Of a stretch of DNA of 64,000 bases, positions 1 to 11,900 are shown piece after piece. The position numbers and the translations under genes are program-made. The notes under the pieces were generated by a model, which saw only the letters and a list, made by a program, of their open reading frames with translations, searched no databases and had not been told where the DNA came from. This DNA is from Pycnopodia helianthoides. Lineage: Eukaryota; Echinodermata; Asteroidea; Forcipulatida; Asteriidae. Each line of letters opens with the position of its first letter. The stretch's first letter is position 1. The stretch is from assembly GCA_032158295.1 (NCBI GenBank), contig CM063262.1:8093394-8157393 (forward strand), given 5' to 3'.

Positions 1-1230
1 GAAGTTCCCAAGGCCCTAGTCCATTTAGCAGGTATGTTATTATTATTCTGTTTTCCTTTAATTGAGGTAGATATCAATCATCATAAATTCCAATGCACAT
101 GTAGTATACAAAATAAAGTTTTTCTACACAAAAGGGGCTGATTACTACATGTTGTGTTTATGTACAAGGCCTGAGCCGATGATTTGTTCCGAGTTAGTTT
201 GTTTGGTCACACAATATATAATGCCAATAATGAGTTCTTTTAAATCCTTTTTACCTTTGAGTCATTGTTTTCGAAATTATGCTATAACAGAAATAACGTT
301 TTAAATAGATGTTAATGGAAGTGTTCTGACTTTTGTGTTTTGAAATTTATGTGACCCTAAGGCCTAAACTTTACGGTTGTATTTGTCACAAAGTGAAAAT
401 ATACACAACACTCTCTCTGCTCACAGATCTCATTCTTTCAGTTTTTAAGTGACAATATTGTTAACATCATTACTTAATTAAGGAATTATTTTATAAAAAG
501 TGGATTCTTGTAAACTGCCTTTCAAAACTGAGGGATTCCTCAGTGCGCTTTACATATGTAAGTTGCAATAATAGTAAAAGAATAAATAAAGAGTTTTATT
601 TTTAGTTTTACCCTGAACTGGTCTGTGATATTCAGTACTGTATACTCAGATTTTCAGAGGTCCCGCAGGAAAAAAAAAAAAACGTAATGTAAAGAACAGG
701 GTAAGGGCTGGCCACTGTTAATGATTGAGCCTAAAAGGCTGTTATTCTACAATTTATAGACACTATGATAAAAAACAACAATAAATTTAAATGAAAATGA
801 TTAAAAATATCTGTTTTATACTAATTTATTACTGTGTTGAAGATTTTCTCTTTGCAAAGATTTCCACAGAGAACTTTTCTGTCTGACATGTTTGGATTTA
901 ATGCTTGTTACTATAGCAACATTCATGTCAGTTTTGTACACAAAATCAAACCGAGACATGCTCTGTCGAACCAACTACATATAGATTCCTTTTGTTAAAG
1001 TACTTAGTTTGAATATTTGAACAGGCCTATATACATGTAGTATGAGTAATCACATTCAGTCTTGTTGTACTGTTCTATCACCAGCTCGAGAAGCAAGAGC
1101 ATTTCCAGCTTCCCAACCTGAGCTAGACCCAACAAGGATCAAGCAAGAATATAATTCATTCCAGACTACATCTCGAGCAGCATATGTAGATCCTCGGTTA
1201 AGAACGACACCTTTTTCTACAACAGAATAA
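1..1230 (+). CDS. 3' end of an unidentified spliced gene (last two coding exons)
   Basis: Positions 1-31 read as open sequence ending EVPKALVHLA plus one base, followed directly by a strong donor (GCAG|GTATGT). At 1025 an acceptor (TTTGAACAG|GC) restores the same phase: the split codon G|GC gives Gly and the frame runs LYTCSMSNH... to a TAA at 1228-1230. The matching phase-1 junction is the main support. The terminal exon encodes about 68 residues rich in Arg, Ser and Thr, with motifs such as FQTTSRAAYVDPRLR and TTPF. Such short aromatic/Arg-Pro stretches recall ciliary microtubule-associated proteins, but that resemblance is only an impression and no family is claimed. An AATAAA follows at 1425. 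The gene starts outside the window. It converges with HSPA13, which is on the other strand. Confidence 0.5.
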
Positions 1231-1424
1231 TTAGTAGCATCGAACAACATTTTATAAGACCCCCCCCCCCCATTTGTTAAAGTGGTAAATCAATAACTTT
1301 TCTTTGTTTGTCCACTGTTTGCATGTCCCCATTGGTTTTTACAAAAAACTAAACTGAAGACTTTGTCAAGTCTGTCAAATTAGCTAGACCCAAACCATGC
1401 AAACAGGTTCCAACAGCCTCTTGA

Positions 1425-1430
1425 AATAAA
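1425..1430 (+). terminator. candidate polyadenylation signal of the left-edge gene
   Basis: AATAAA lies about 195 bp after the TAA stop at 1228-1230, in the sense orientation. The intervening sequence has no open frame of note and would be the 3' UTR. Confidence 0.4.
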
Positions 1431-1440
1431 AACACAAACT

Positions 1441-4400
1441 AAATGCATTTATTCGGTGACTAGATCTAATACTTCTGTACGGTTTTAGTCAATGATACAG
1501 AAATAACCTATTCCTAAGTTGGAAGTCAACAACACAAGGACCATATTTCAACAATTCCTAAAAGATATGAATCACAAATCTGTGTTTACAAAATTTCATG
1601 AAAGCTCATAAAGTAATCAGAAAAAGGTAACTTCCAGCTGGGACCCTAAGGCTAGCTGTGTCAGGGTTATGTCCATTATGATCACTAAAAATATTTTTGT
1701 TTCAAGTAAATTTTACCTTGAAAATTGACCACTTAAATAAATTAAATAAAACTGACTATTGAGGAACTCAACTAATCTGACCCCAAAAAATGCAAGAAGT
1801 GGGACAGTGACTCAAGATTGTAGGTTTCCTCAACAAGCAGTAATTAAAAAGTAACTTTATTGATGAACCAGTAACAAAAACACCTTTAGACCGATGAACC
1901 TAAACCTTTAAAACTATCTTTTTGAAATCTAAACTAAAACAAAGGAAAAACCCAGTGAAATACAGTGCCAAAGCAAGTAACAGATTAAAATCAAAACCTT
2001 TTTAAAACCTATGGAAATAAAACAGTAAAAAGAGAGTCAGACAATTGATTAAAATACAATTCTTCAATCATGATAACTATGAAGAAATGGCATGTGTGGC
2101 AAATTGATGTGCAATTGAGCTTTCTATGTTTTTGATTGGTTGATGTACATGTACATGATGAGGCATCTGTAAGGTAAATTCTGCCATACATACGTGTCAC
2201 AAGACATCTGTTTGCCATACATCATAAAAACACAGCATTTTTTACTGGGCACTCCTGCGTTCATAAGTGGTCTCATAACTTGATCATGCAAATAATAACT
2301 CACCCAGATTATACTAAAGATTTGTTTCTGTGGTCGGAACATACATGTTTTGTAACAGGCCTGAAGGTTCAAGAAGATTTTTTCTTCAATCAATTGAATA
2401 TGCTCCTCACCACCAGGCAAGAACAAATCAAGATCCCCAAAACACTGAACTCTACTTGGCATGTCATCATTTATAGCTTTTGGTGTGTGGACACAAGGAG
2501 CTAGCACCTCACAACAAAACGTTTCTTGTTCTACTCTGATTAACCACTAGAACAAATTTTAAAGGGCATGGTGATTGTTGTATTTTTTTTTTAAATGTGG
2601 ATTTGTGGGTTTAGGATTTAATATGAAATATGAATCCACTGACCATGCTGACTTGTTTACATAAGTGTGTCTGTAACTGCCGAGAAAAAACGAGAGCAAA
2701 TGGTGACAGTTCAGACCTTGTTTCATTGAAACTCACACGTTCAAACGATGGTCGGCCGACCATTGCTTCAAAATAATACAACATTGCATTTTTCTTGAAA
2801 ATGAAATAACACCTGATGAAACGATTTCACTGGATATTTGGGAATAATATGAACTTTCAGTCAAGCAAGTTGTTTTGTATCACTGTAACTTGGATATACA
2901 TTTTGTTTATGTCTGCAATCTTTAATCAAAATCACAATATCCCTGGTTTATACCCCACACATAATATTGGGCTAGAGTTATTTTATCAATCATTGGGGCT
3001 ATAAACATCTTCATTTACATAAATTCTCTTATTAAGACTAGATTTTTTTAAGTTTGAGACTGGATATTTATTTCTTATATTTCCAAAATCTGTTATGAAA
3101 CGGTGTTTTAATATATAAAGTGTGCTTACTAGAAATTAGGCATAAGTTGTATTGAATCCCTACCAATACAAAATGGAGACTGAAAACACAAGAATTGCCA
3201 TCACTTTGTTAGCATTATATTTCTAATTGTTACAATAAAATTGCAGTGAATCATAATTATGATACACAAAAGTCTTTAAAGACCCGTTTGTAACTTTGTG
3301 TGTGTAAATTAGACTTATGTGTGTCTCTCAACACGATTGCACAAATTTCTATAGTACAGTGGTGATAAAATAAAGTATTTTGCTGATAAAGTTGGCTGTG
3401 TTCATTCAAAAGCCTTTAAGGAATGAAGCTGACAAAAATTAAGTGAATACAAATATTTTGGATAGAGAAAATCTTTAAGATTGTCACGTATGTCACATGG
3501 GGACAGACACTTTTTCATTAGTGATTTTCGAGATAAATAACCTCACCCACATGTTGAGATTCTGGATACCTACCAGCCAAAGCTAAGACATTTCTCTGAT
3601 TATTTAAGAATTTACAGGGTTTTATATTCAATGTAACGTACGAATGAGTTTAGATATTGTGTCAAAATTGTCTGTTCATGAGACGTAACTGACTTATTTA
3701 AGTTTTTAATTGTCGAAATACCCAGAGGAAGGCATCAAATGCTTACTTCTATCATTATGAAAAGTTTAGGATGTAGTTTAGGATTTGAGTACAATATTTT
3801 AGGCAAACTATAATTTCTTCCGGTTTTACCCATCAAGTCTGTCAGTGGGATGTACCCCTTTTAAAATTTCCCTTGATGTTGAAAGAAGCAGTTTGTTGGA
3901 AGATCTAAGCGACCGGGATATTTTAAAGGTACAAGGAGATGAGATGGGGCAAGTCCATTTAGAGATTTCTAAGTCATTCATTGAATTGAGAGCCAGTAAA
4001 GATTTTAGGAGTTATTGGTTGAATTTCTGAGAATTTTCAAGAAGACTATTCAAAGAGGGCATGTTAGCCGTTATCTAAACGTGGGTTGATCGGAGCATGT
4101 ACAAGTTTGGCAGCAGACTCGTCAGACAAGGGTAGGAAGGATTTTCATTTTATATAATTGACATTCAAAATCTGGGGAAAAAAAATGCAGATTTGCAAAC
4201 TTTCTTGACATATTCAGTCATCGTTATAGTCAAGGAGCATTCAAAGGTCGCAGAAAGTATTTGAAGATTCATTTTGTTTTGCAGATGTTTAGTTGTAAAC
4301 ATTACCAGGTCATTTTTGTTTTCATCATTCAACTAAGTTTGTGGATAGTCATCCATGACTTGATTTCTGTGACACACGATTCAACTCCTTTATGAATTAT

Positions 4401-5090
4401 GTGTTGATCCTTATTTTGGTGAGTGGAGATCATACGAAAGTTAGAGCTGTGTGTCCTCAGCATAAAGGTGTACATTGATCCCATGTTTTGGGGCTACACC
4501 TGCATTTTTGGGGCCTAGTGGATTATACAAAGCAATGGACCCAACACAGCCTTGGGACACTAGTTGCACTGGTGCAGATAGTTGCCTATTTATAACGTTA
4601 TCTTGAATTGTGCCTCTCCCCCCACACCTGTTCTCTGAAGTTGTGCAATATATTTTTGCCTCATATTAAGCCGTGCTCTCCTGTTATACACACGCCATCT
4701 TTACCTTGCACGTTACATTCTAACCATGTAAAAAGCGAAAAATAAAGTATGTATCATCTTCATTGGGATTCAGTGCCTTGTTTCTCAATATAGAAAAACA
4801 TGATATGTACAAGCCCAGAAGTTCTATACATGCTATATCTTACATTTTATCATACGACATCACACGTTTTTTTCACCCCCCCCCCTTTGTTACTATCTCC
4901 TTCTTTTCAACCCCTCTCCCATGTACCCCTATTCTTCCCAAACCCCCTCTTACAAGAACTTACATAACATCTTCTAAAGTTTTTTAAAGCTTGACCTATA
5001 ATACTTATTTCTCACTCCACACAGTGAGAAGTGTATAAACTGACAAAACTTGAACACTGTGAGTGCAACCCTGTCTTATCATTTTTGTTT
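1441..5090. other. intergenic DNA, no supported gene
   Basis: The region is AT-rich with only short chance open frames. A perfect 16-bp palindrome centred on GGTCGGCCGACC sits near 2746-2761. A C-rich tract lies near 4876-4886. Segment 3935-4130 resembles the 3' part of a LINE-type repeat, but this is too weak to call as a feature. I see no RNA gene here. Confidence 0.4.
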
Positions 5091-5100
5091 GCTTGTCCTT

Positions 5101-5470
5101 CTAAAAGCCGTTAAAACATACCTTCATACTGTTTACCTCAGTCATGCAATGGTCTCCTCCCATGGCTTGTTTTCCTGCAGCTACATGTATGATTTCACTC
5201 TTTCTGTCATAAAAATCTTGGAGATAGGAGTAGATCCAGGACAGAGTTTGGCCCTTGACACCGATGGATTCTAGGTATGACCGTAAAATATCATTCTGGA
5301 CTTTCACCAAAGCAGTCTCTATTTGGTGGTACTTTTTGTATGCAGATTGTCATGACTCAGATAAATGATTAGTAGACAAAATTTGAAAGGCGGGCAGCCA
5401 CATCTCTTTCAATAATCTTGGATACAGAATTGACATTCAAAACAAGGCAGAAATTCTTGGGGTTTTCTGA
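5101..5470 (-). mobile_element. decayed LINE (CR1-like) reverse-transcriptase fragment
   Basis: On the minus strand the sequence gives, in order and across several frames, SKIIERDVAARLSNF, then a segment resembling the QSAY/TETAL block, then VQNDILRSYLES and GQTLSWIYSYL. This order matches RT domains of CR1/Jockey-type LINEs (KVIEK..A.RL; TETAL..V.NDIL; D..L..RL...G; W..SYL). Frameshifts and stops show it is dead. Both ends are truncated, and no endonuclease domain or 3' tail is recognisable. Confidence 0.6.
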
Positions 5471-6293
5471 GTCCAGCTTAGGCAAAGCAGCTGGGGAAAG
5501 AAGCATGAACTGAGCTACTTGGTTCTGTTAATATGAAGATTTAGCATCAGCTACCAATTAAGTGGAGGTAGATGATGTGATTTGAATTGCTCTTTATCAC
5601 TATCAAGCTTTGTCCATCTCCTTCGCAATTCTGATGTCTTGCAGAGTCACTTGACATTGGCAATATTGGAATGATCCCAAGGGTTTACTGGACTAACAGT
5701 GATGTTGCAGTGTATGCTTTTTACTCAATGTTTCTTAGCATAGTATATTATACAATACGATTTTCAACATCAAAATCTGTGGGGTTTTTTTAAGACCGAC
5801 TGGTGGAGATATAACCATGTTGTAGATGTGGAAACTTAGCTGACTATTAATAGATCTAGAACGAAACTAGACAATTTATTGCTGATACATGTATAATATT
5901 TTCAGGCATATTTGGTCCTTGGAAAAAAGTAGGAACGTTTTATCCAGTACAAGGGTTGACCTACATGTACATATGTACACATGGTGTAGGCTTTAAACTT
6001 TTCAGGCTATTTAATCCAGAAAAAATTTTCCGAGGGCAAAATCGTTGGAAATCAGACTTTTCTGTATGTTAAGAACCGTTTTCTTCATGCTTTCATTGTT
6101 TGTAAGTTGCTGTTAAAATGGTGTTACATGTACATGTACTAGATGTTAATATGCATTGGGGATAAAGAATATTATTTGGTTTGACCCTTACACCAATGCA
6201 ACTGTACCTATATCCCTGATGCAAATTTAACATCTATTAAATTGTTGCGGTACCCATTTCTAAAATGTATGATTTGAACTGCCTCTAGCTACC

Positions 6294-6465
6294 AGGCAAT
6301 CTCGGTGGCCTAGTTGGTAAGACATCTGCTGTAGAATGTGGGCTCTAATCCCACTGAGTAATATGACTGTGGATTTTGTTCAGAAGACTCGGGGAAAGCA
6401 CCAAGTATACAGTGCTTCACACACATTGGTGTATGGGTAAAACTAAATAAATGTACATTAGTAAT
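6294..6465 (+). mobile_element. tRNA-derived SINE, copy 1
   Basis: An A-box-like stretch GTGGCCTAGTTGGTAAGAC (about 6305-6323) is followed by a B-box-like GGCTCTAATCC (6341-6351), the spacing expected for a tRNA-derived Pol III promoter. The 3' body (CACCAAGTATACAGTGCTTC, then ACACATTGGTGTATGGGTAA) is shared with the element at 56,228-56,360. About 90 bp immediately upstream (from 6205) is also similar to 13,684-13,775, so the head may sit in an older repeat. Confidence 0.65.
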
Positions 6466-6534
6466 CAAACATCTTAGTTCATGTACAGTGTGTATTAGAC
6501 TTTTTATACCACTCTACAGGCCCACGAGAGCACA

Positions 6535-6655
6535 TTTTTTCCAAGGAGTGCTGGATTTTCAAGAGAATCGGCGAGCGCAGAGCGCGAAGCCATAACGGTG
6601 TGGGGTCCGGGGCCCTTTAGCGGGCCCCGGAAGCTTTGGGGTCCTAGATGCTCTG
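6535..6655. repeat. GC-rich repeat remnant
   Basis: This short GC-rich island in AT-rich DNA contains GCGAGCGCAGAGCGCGAAGCC and an inverted pair GGGGCCC...GGGCCCC around 6609-6627. It resembles the interior of hAT-type non-autonomous elements, such as the GC-rich segment inside the element at 20,739-21,090. No intact termini are seen. Confidence 0.3.
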
Positions 6656-7700
6656 TCGTGCAGTCTGAGCCATTATTTGGCACTTAAATGTCCCTTTTGG
6701 AGGTGGGATATTATCGGCGTATTTAAAAAAACAAAAAATCCCGCAATGCATTTTATTTAAGATAAATAACACAAAGGAAATACAGCACTGTATATTCTAC
6801 AAAAGTTGTTCTTTTTGAAAACAGCATCGACAGCTATGTTCCGACAAACTTTAGTAGATTAATTTCTTTCACCTTGCTTTCTTAAAGACCCTTAAAAAAA
6901 TAATAATAAATAAATAAACAAACAGACAAGGCACTGGTAAGTCTTACAATTCGTTCAGCAGTTACAATAATTATTAAGAACAGATTTAAATAAGTGGAAA
7001 TAAGTGTTTTTGTTTCTTAAAAATTTGATTCACCATATCCCTGTCACCATATTATCCCAACTGGGATATCCTTTTACTTCCAGTTTGCAGTCACAGTGAG
7101 TAAATAAAAGTCCCCCTCCAAGTATATTTCCTTTATTGCAACAGAAAGTTATAACGCTTACGGTATATTTATATTTTAAACCATCGCAAATTTGGTAAAA
7201 ACAAGTCAATCGTTCCCGGCTTTGTTGGTCTATTGTACATCTGCTCTTTGTCCTATCAGACAAAAGCACAGGGGCCGAACTAATGGATTACACACCGTTG
7301 ATAATTATTTTAAACACTGTATAGCAAACCTGATCACAGAGCCAACCTAATAAAAAAATATATATATATATAAATAAATAAAAACAATAATAAATAGGGT
7401 CTTTCACTAACAATTCACATCAAATCTAGACTCGGGCTATTGAGGATACTGTTCCATTAATACATGTACCTGCATTACCTACATGTATAGTCATCTTTAA
7501 TTAAGTCACATTAGCTTATTAGAGGTACATATACATGTGCCAGTCTACTTATAGACCGAGCAAGTCTCGCTCGTGTCGAACATTGACACCCGTCAAAGTG
7601 CGTGAGTTTTTTCCCTTCACAAGTTAAAGCAATGTCCGTGGGACCAAAGTGGTAAAAAAAAATGTTCTGAAATTACAGCTAGCAATGCTGGGTGACGATG
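6656..7700. other. HSPA13 downstream DNA, no gene
   Basis: The stretch is AT-rich, with short (TA)n/(TAAA)n microsatellite tracts near 7353-7385. The open frames here are short and resemble no protein family. Confidence 0.4.
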
Positions 7701-7706
7701 TTTATT
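7701..7706 (-). terminator. candidate HSPA13 polyadenylation signal
   Basis: TTTATT on the plus strand (AATAAA on the gene strand) lies about 710 bp after the HSPA13 stop. The 3' UTR would span 8415 to about 7685. Two overlapping open frames on this strand (8068-8358, 96 residues; 7836-8192, 118 residues) fall inside this putative UTR and are best treated as non-coding. Confidence 0.35.
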
Positions 7707-8415
7707 CAAAGAAGTTGAACAATATGATATGTTTATGTATGGCTCTTCAGAACCAAATGCAATCCAATAACCAATATGTAGCCTTTCAATGAAATCACAA
7801 AATGTGTGATTGATATACCTTTAAATAGGATGAATTTACATTAAGGTCGGAACTTCCTGTAAACAAGTTTTCCAAAATACTGGCACTAAAACCAGAGTGA
7901 ATATTAACTGAGCACCGAGTAAAAGAAATGAGCCCATATTTGACAGGTGTCCTAGAATGTACCTTGTACATGTTTCTGCCAGAACCAAAAACAATACTAC
8001 GTTCAGATGATTTTTTTTACAAAACTCTCTGACTGAAGGCAATATATCCTGCTCATCAAGAATATTTTTATGAACATGCATCAAAGTTAAATTCTGTGTC
8101 ATGGTGCTTCTCAGCCATGTCTTTAATCGCCGAAGGGCAGTTCTTTCTGCAGAAGCTGCAGACACAGGCAGAGCCATACATAGACATATCATTTTTCAAC
8201 TTCTTTGAATAATCGTCAAATTTTTGTAGCTCGGCTGGTAAGAAGTGATGCCAAGTTTGTGACTGAATTGATCTTAACATCACGGTACAGACGCACAAGT
8301 ACACATCCTCTTTCCCGTCGATGCACAACCGCTCCGTGCTTATAATGGAAGGCTTCAAATCTTACAATGAAACATTTGTTAAAGTTAAAATCCTTTCTCT
8401 TTGTTTTCTACTGAG

Positions 8416-8960
8416 CTACTGTACTTGAATTTTCCTCACTTTGCGACCATGGATTTCTATTGCACTGACCTGTACTGGCCACATTCCTCCTATAATACCA
8501 GCTTGTATTGACACACCATACACTACTGCTAATTCTGGATCTATTTCTACATTAGGTTCCTTACCAAAGAAGTCGGCTACAAGCTCACGAACACGTGGAA
8601 TGCGTGTTGAGCCTCCGACTAATACCACTTCATCTATATCACTAGTAGACATTTCCACATCATCTAGAACTAGTTGGATGGGCTTTAGCACCTTCTGAAA
8701 CAGTTCCTCATTTAAATTCTCAAATGTTTTTCTTGTAAGGTTTTCAACAAACATGGTGGTTTCTTTCAGGGATGTTAATGGAATTTGCAGAATCACAGAG
8801 TGATGAGTTGTCAAATTAATCTTAGCTTCTTCGACTGCAAGACGTACTCGTTGTAAATCCAACGGGTTTTCTAATAACTGTCCATATCGCTTCAAGATTA
8901 GATCACAGCAATACTGCATCAGACGTTGGTTAACATCTTGCCCACCAAGATGGTTATTGC
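8416..8960 (-). CDS. HSPA13: HSPA13 terminal coding exon
   Basis: The acceptor is ATTATTTTGCAG|GC at 8961/8960 and the stop TAG is at 8418-8416. The exon encodes [16 protein letters not shown], the [17 protein letters not shown] segment, [25 protein letters not shown] and the C-terminal [10 protein letters not shown]. The adenosine-binding loop is intact. The family's acidic loop insertion found in vertebrates is absent between LTSL and TMFVEN. Confidence 0.93.
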
Positions 8961-11900
8961 CTGCAAAATAATTGTTTTGATACTTTAGATACTGTAATAA
9001 CAAATTAAAATCAACTCGACTGAAACAAAAGTCACAGCTGAATACAGTGATCTCACCTTTAAAAATTAAACAAACAAACAAACAAACAAACAAACAATCA
9101 AAGAAAACAAAACAAATGCTTACCGTGCAAACTCCCAATTTAATTTAGTCCCATTTGTGTGTCATGAGTCAACATCAATACCAAGTCTTATTCATAAGTG
9201 ATTTGGGTCTAGTGTATGATACGCAGGTCAAGAGTTGGATTCAAGGCATGCGTCACTAGTTTTTTTCTGAGGGTAGAGGAATATTAGAGGTGTATACATT
9301 GTTTGTTTATGAAACGTACCAGCCATAGCTATTGTTTGGAACATTCCTCCATACACAGTAAGTAATGACACGTCTAAGGTACCTCCTCCCATGTCAACCA
9401 CAATGATGGTAGATACACCTTTCTGTTTGTGTAGTCCATATGCCATTGCTGCTGCTGTGGGCTCATTGATAATTCGCATCACTTCAAGACCTTTAGTTTA
9501 AAACAGAATTAAAAACCAAGTAAATTATCACACAAACAAATCAATACTAATAGAAAAAATAAAACTAAAGCTCAATTATATTCATGAATGAATACCTAGC
9601 AGTTTGGGTGTTTATATTGTCACCTAGTTAAACGTATCAACTGTATCATAAAAAAAAATATAACTTAAAGTGTCCAAAGAGAAGAAAAGTTACACAATCC
9701 TAGATGAACACTAACTCCTTAATAAAAACTAAAAATAAAATTCATGACATTTAACATGAGTGGTTGATAAACATTTTTGTAAAGTCATGATGCTGTTAGT
9801 TGAAAACAATTCAAATCTTCATTTCCATTAAGGTTAATCACATTAAAGGAACTGTGACCAAAGTGACCATGAGTACACAAAAACACAGATGAAACAGCTA
9901 TTTTACAAACAGCAGCTGTTCTGTAACATTTAAACCAACTCTACAATGAAACTTATGAATTCCCATAAGAGAAAACCTATGAATTCCTATAAAGAGAAAC
10001 CTATGAATTCCCATAAAGAGAAACCTATGAATTCCCATAAAGAGAAACCTATGAATTCCCATAAAGAGAAAACCTATGAATTCCGATAAAGAGAAACCTA
10101 TGAATTCCTATAAAGAGAAACCTATGAATTCCCATAAAGAGAAACCTATGAATTCCCATAAAGAAAAACCTATGAATTCCTATAAAGAGAAACCTATGAA
10201 TTCCCATAAAGAGAAACCTATGAATTCCCATAAAGAGAAACCTATGAATTCCCATAAAGAGAAACCTATGAATTCCCATAAAGAGAAACCTATGAATTCC
10301 TATAAAGAGAAACCTATGAATTCCCATAAAGAGAAACCTATGAATTCCCATAAAGAGAAACCTATGAAGTCCCATAAAGAGAAACCTATGAATTCCCATA
10401 AAGAGAAACCTATGAATTCCTATAAGGAGAAACCTATGAATTCCTATAAAGAGAAACCTATGAATTCCCATAAAGAGAAACCTATGAATTCCTATAAAGA
10501 GAAACCTATGAGTTCCTATAAAGAGAAACCTATGAATTCCCATAAAGAGAAACCTATGAATTCCTATAAAGAGAAACCTATGAATTCCCATTAAGAGAAA
10601 CCTATGAATTCCCATAAAGAGAAACCTATGAATTCCTATAAAGAGAAACCTATGACTTCCTATAAAGAGAAACCTATGAATTCCTATAAAGAGAAACCTA
10701 TGAATTCCCATAGAGAAACCTATGAATTCCTATAAAGAGAAACCTATGAATTCCCATAAAGAGAAACCTATGAATTCCTATAAAGAGAAACCTATGAATT
10801 CCTATAAAGAGAAACCTATGAATTCCTATAAAGAGAAACCTATGAATTCCCATAAAGAGAAACCTATGAATTCCCATAAAGAGGAACCTATGAATTCCCA
10901 TAAAGAGAAACCTATGAATTCCTATAAAGAGAAACCTATGAATTCCTATAAAAAGAAACCTATGAATTCCCATAAAGAGAAACCTATGAATTCCTATAAA
11001 GAGAAACCTATGAATTCCTATAAAGAGAAACCTATGAATTCCCATAAAAAGAAACCTATGAATTCACATAAAGAGAAACCTATGAATTCCCATAAAGAGA
11101 AACCTATGAATTCCCATAAAGAGAAACCTATGAATTCCCATAAAGAGAAACCTATGAATTCCCATAAAGAGAAACCTATGAATTCCTATAAAGAGAAACC
11201 TATGAATTCCCATAAAGAGAAACCTATGAATTCCTATAAAGAGAAACCTATGAATTCCCATAAAGAGAAACCTATGAATTCCCATAAAAAGAAACCTATG
11301 AATTCTTATAAAGAGAAACCTATGAATTCCCATAAAGAGAAACCTATGAATTCCTATAAAGAGAAACCTATGAATTCCCATAAAGAGAAACCTATGAATT
11401 CCTATAAAGAGAAACCTATGAATTCCTATAAAGAGAAACCTATGAATTCCTATAAAGAGAAACCTATGAATTCCATAAAGAGAAACCTATGAATTCCTAT
11501 AAAGAGAAACCTATGAATTCCTATAAAGAGAAACCTATGAATTCCTATAAAGAGAAACCTATGAATTCCTATAAAGAGAAACCTATGAATTCCTATAAAG
11601 AGAAACCTATGAATTCTATAAGAGAAACCTATAATTCCTATAAAGAGAAACCTATGAATTCCCATAAAGAGAAACCTATGAATTCCCATAAAGAGAAACC
11701 TATGAATTCCATAAAGAGAAACCTATGAATTCCTATAAAGAGAAACCTATGGATTCCTATAAAGAGAAACCTATGAATTCCATAAAGAGACAACTATGAA
11801 TTCCCATAAAGAGAAACCTATGACTTCCTATAAAGAGAAACCTATGAATTCCTATAAAGAGAAACCTATGAATTCCTATAAAGAGAAACCTATGAATTCC

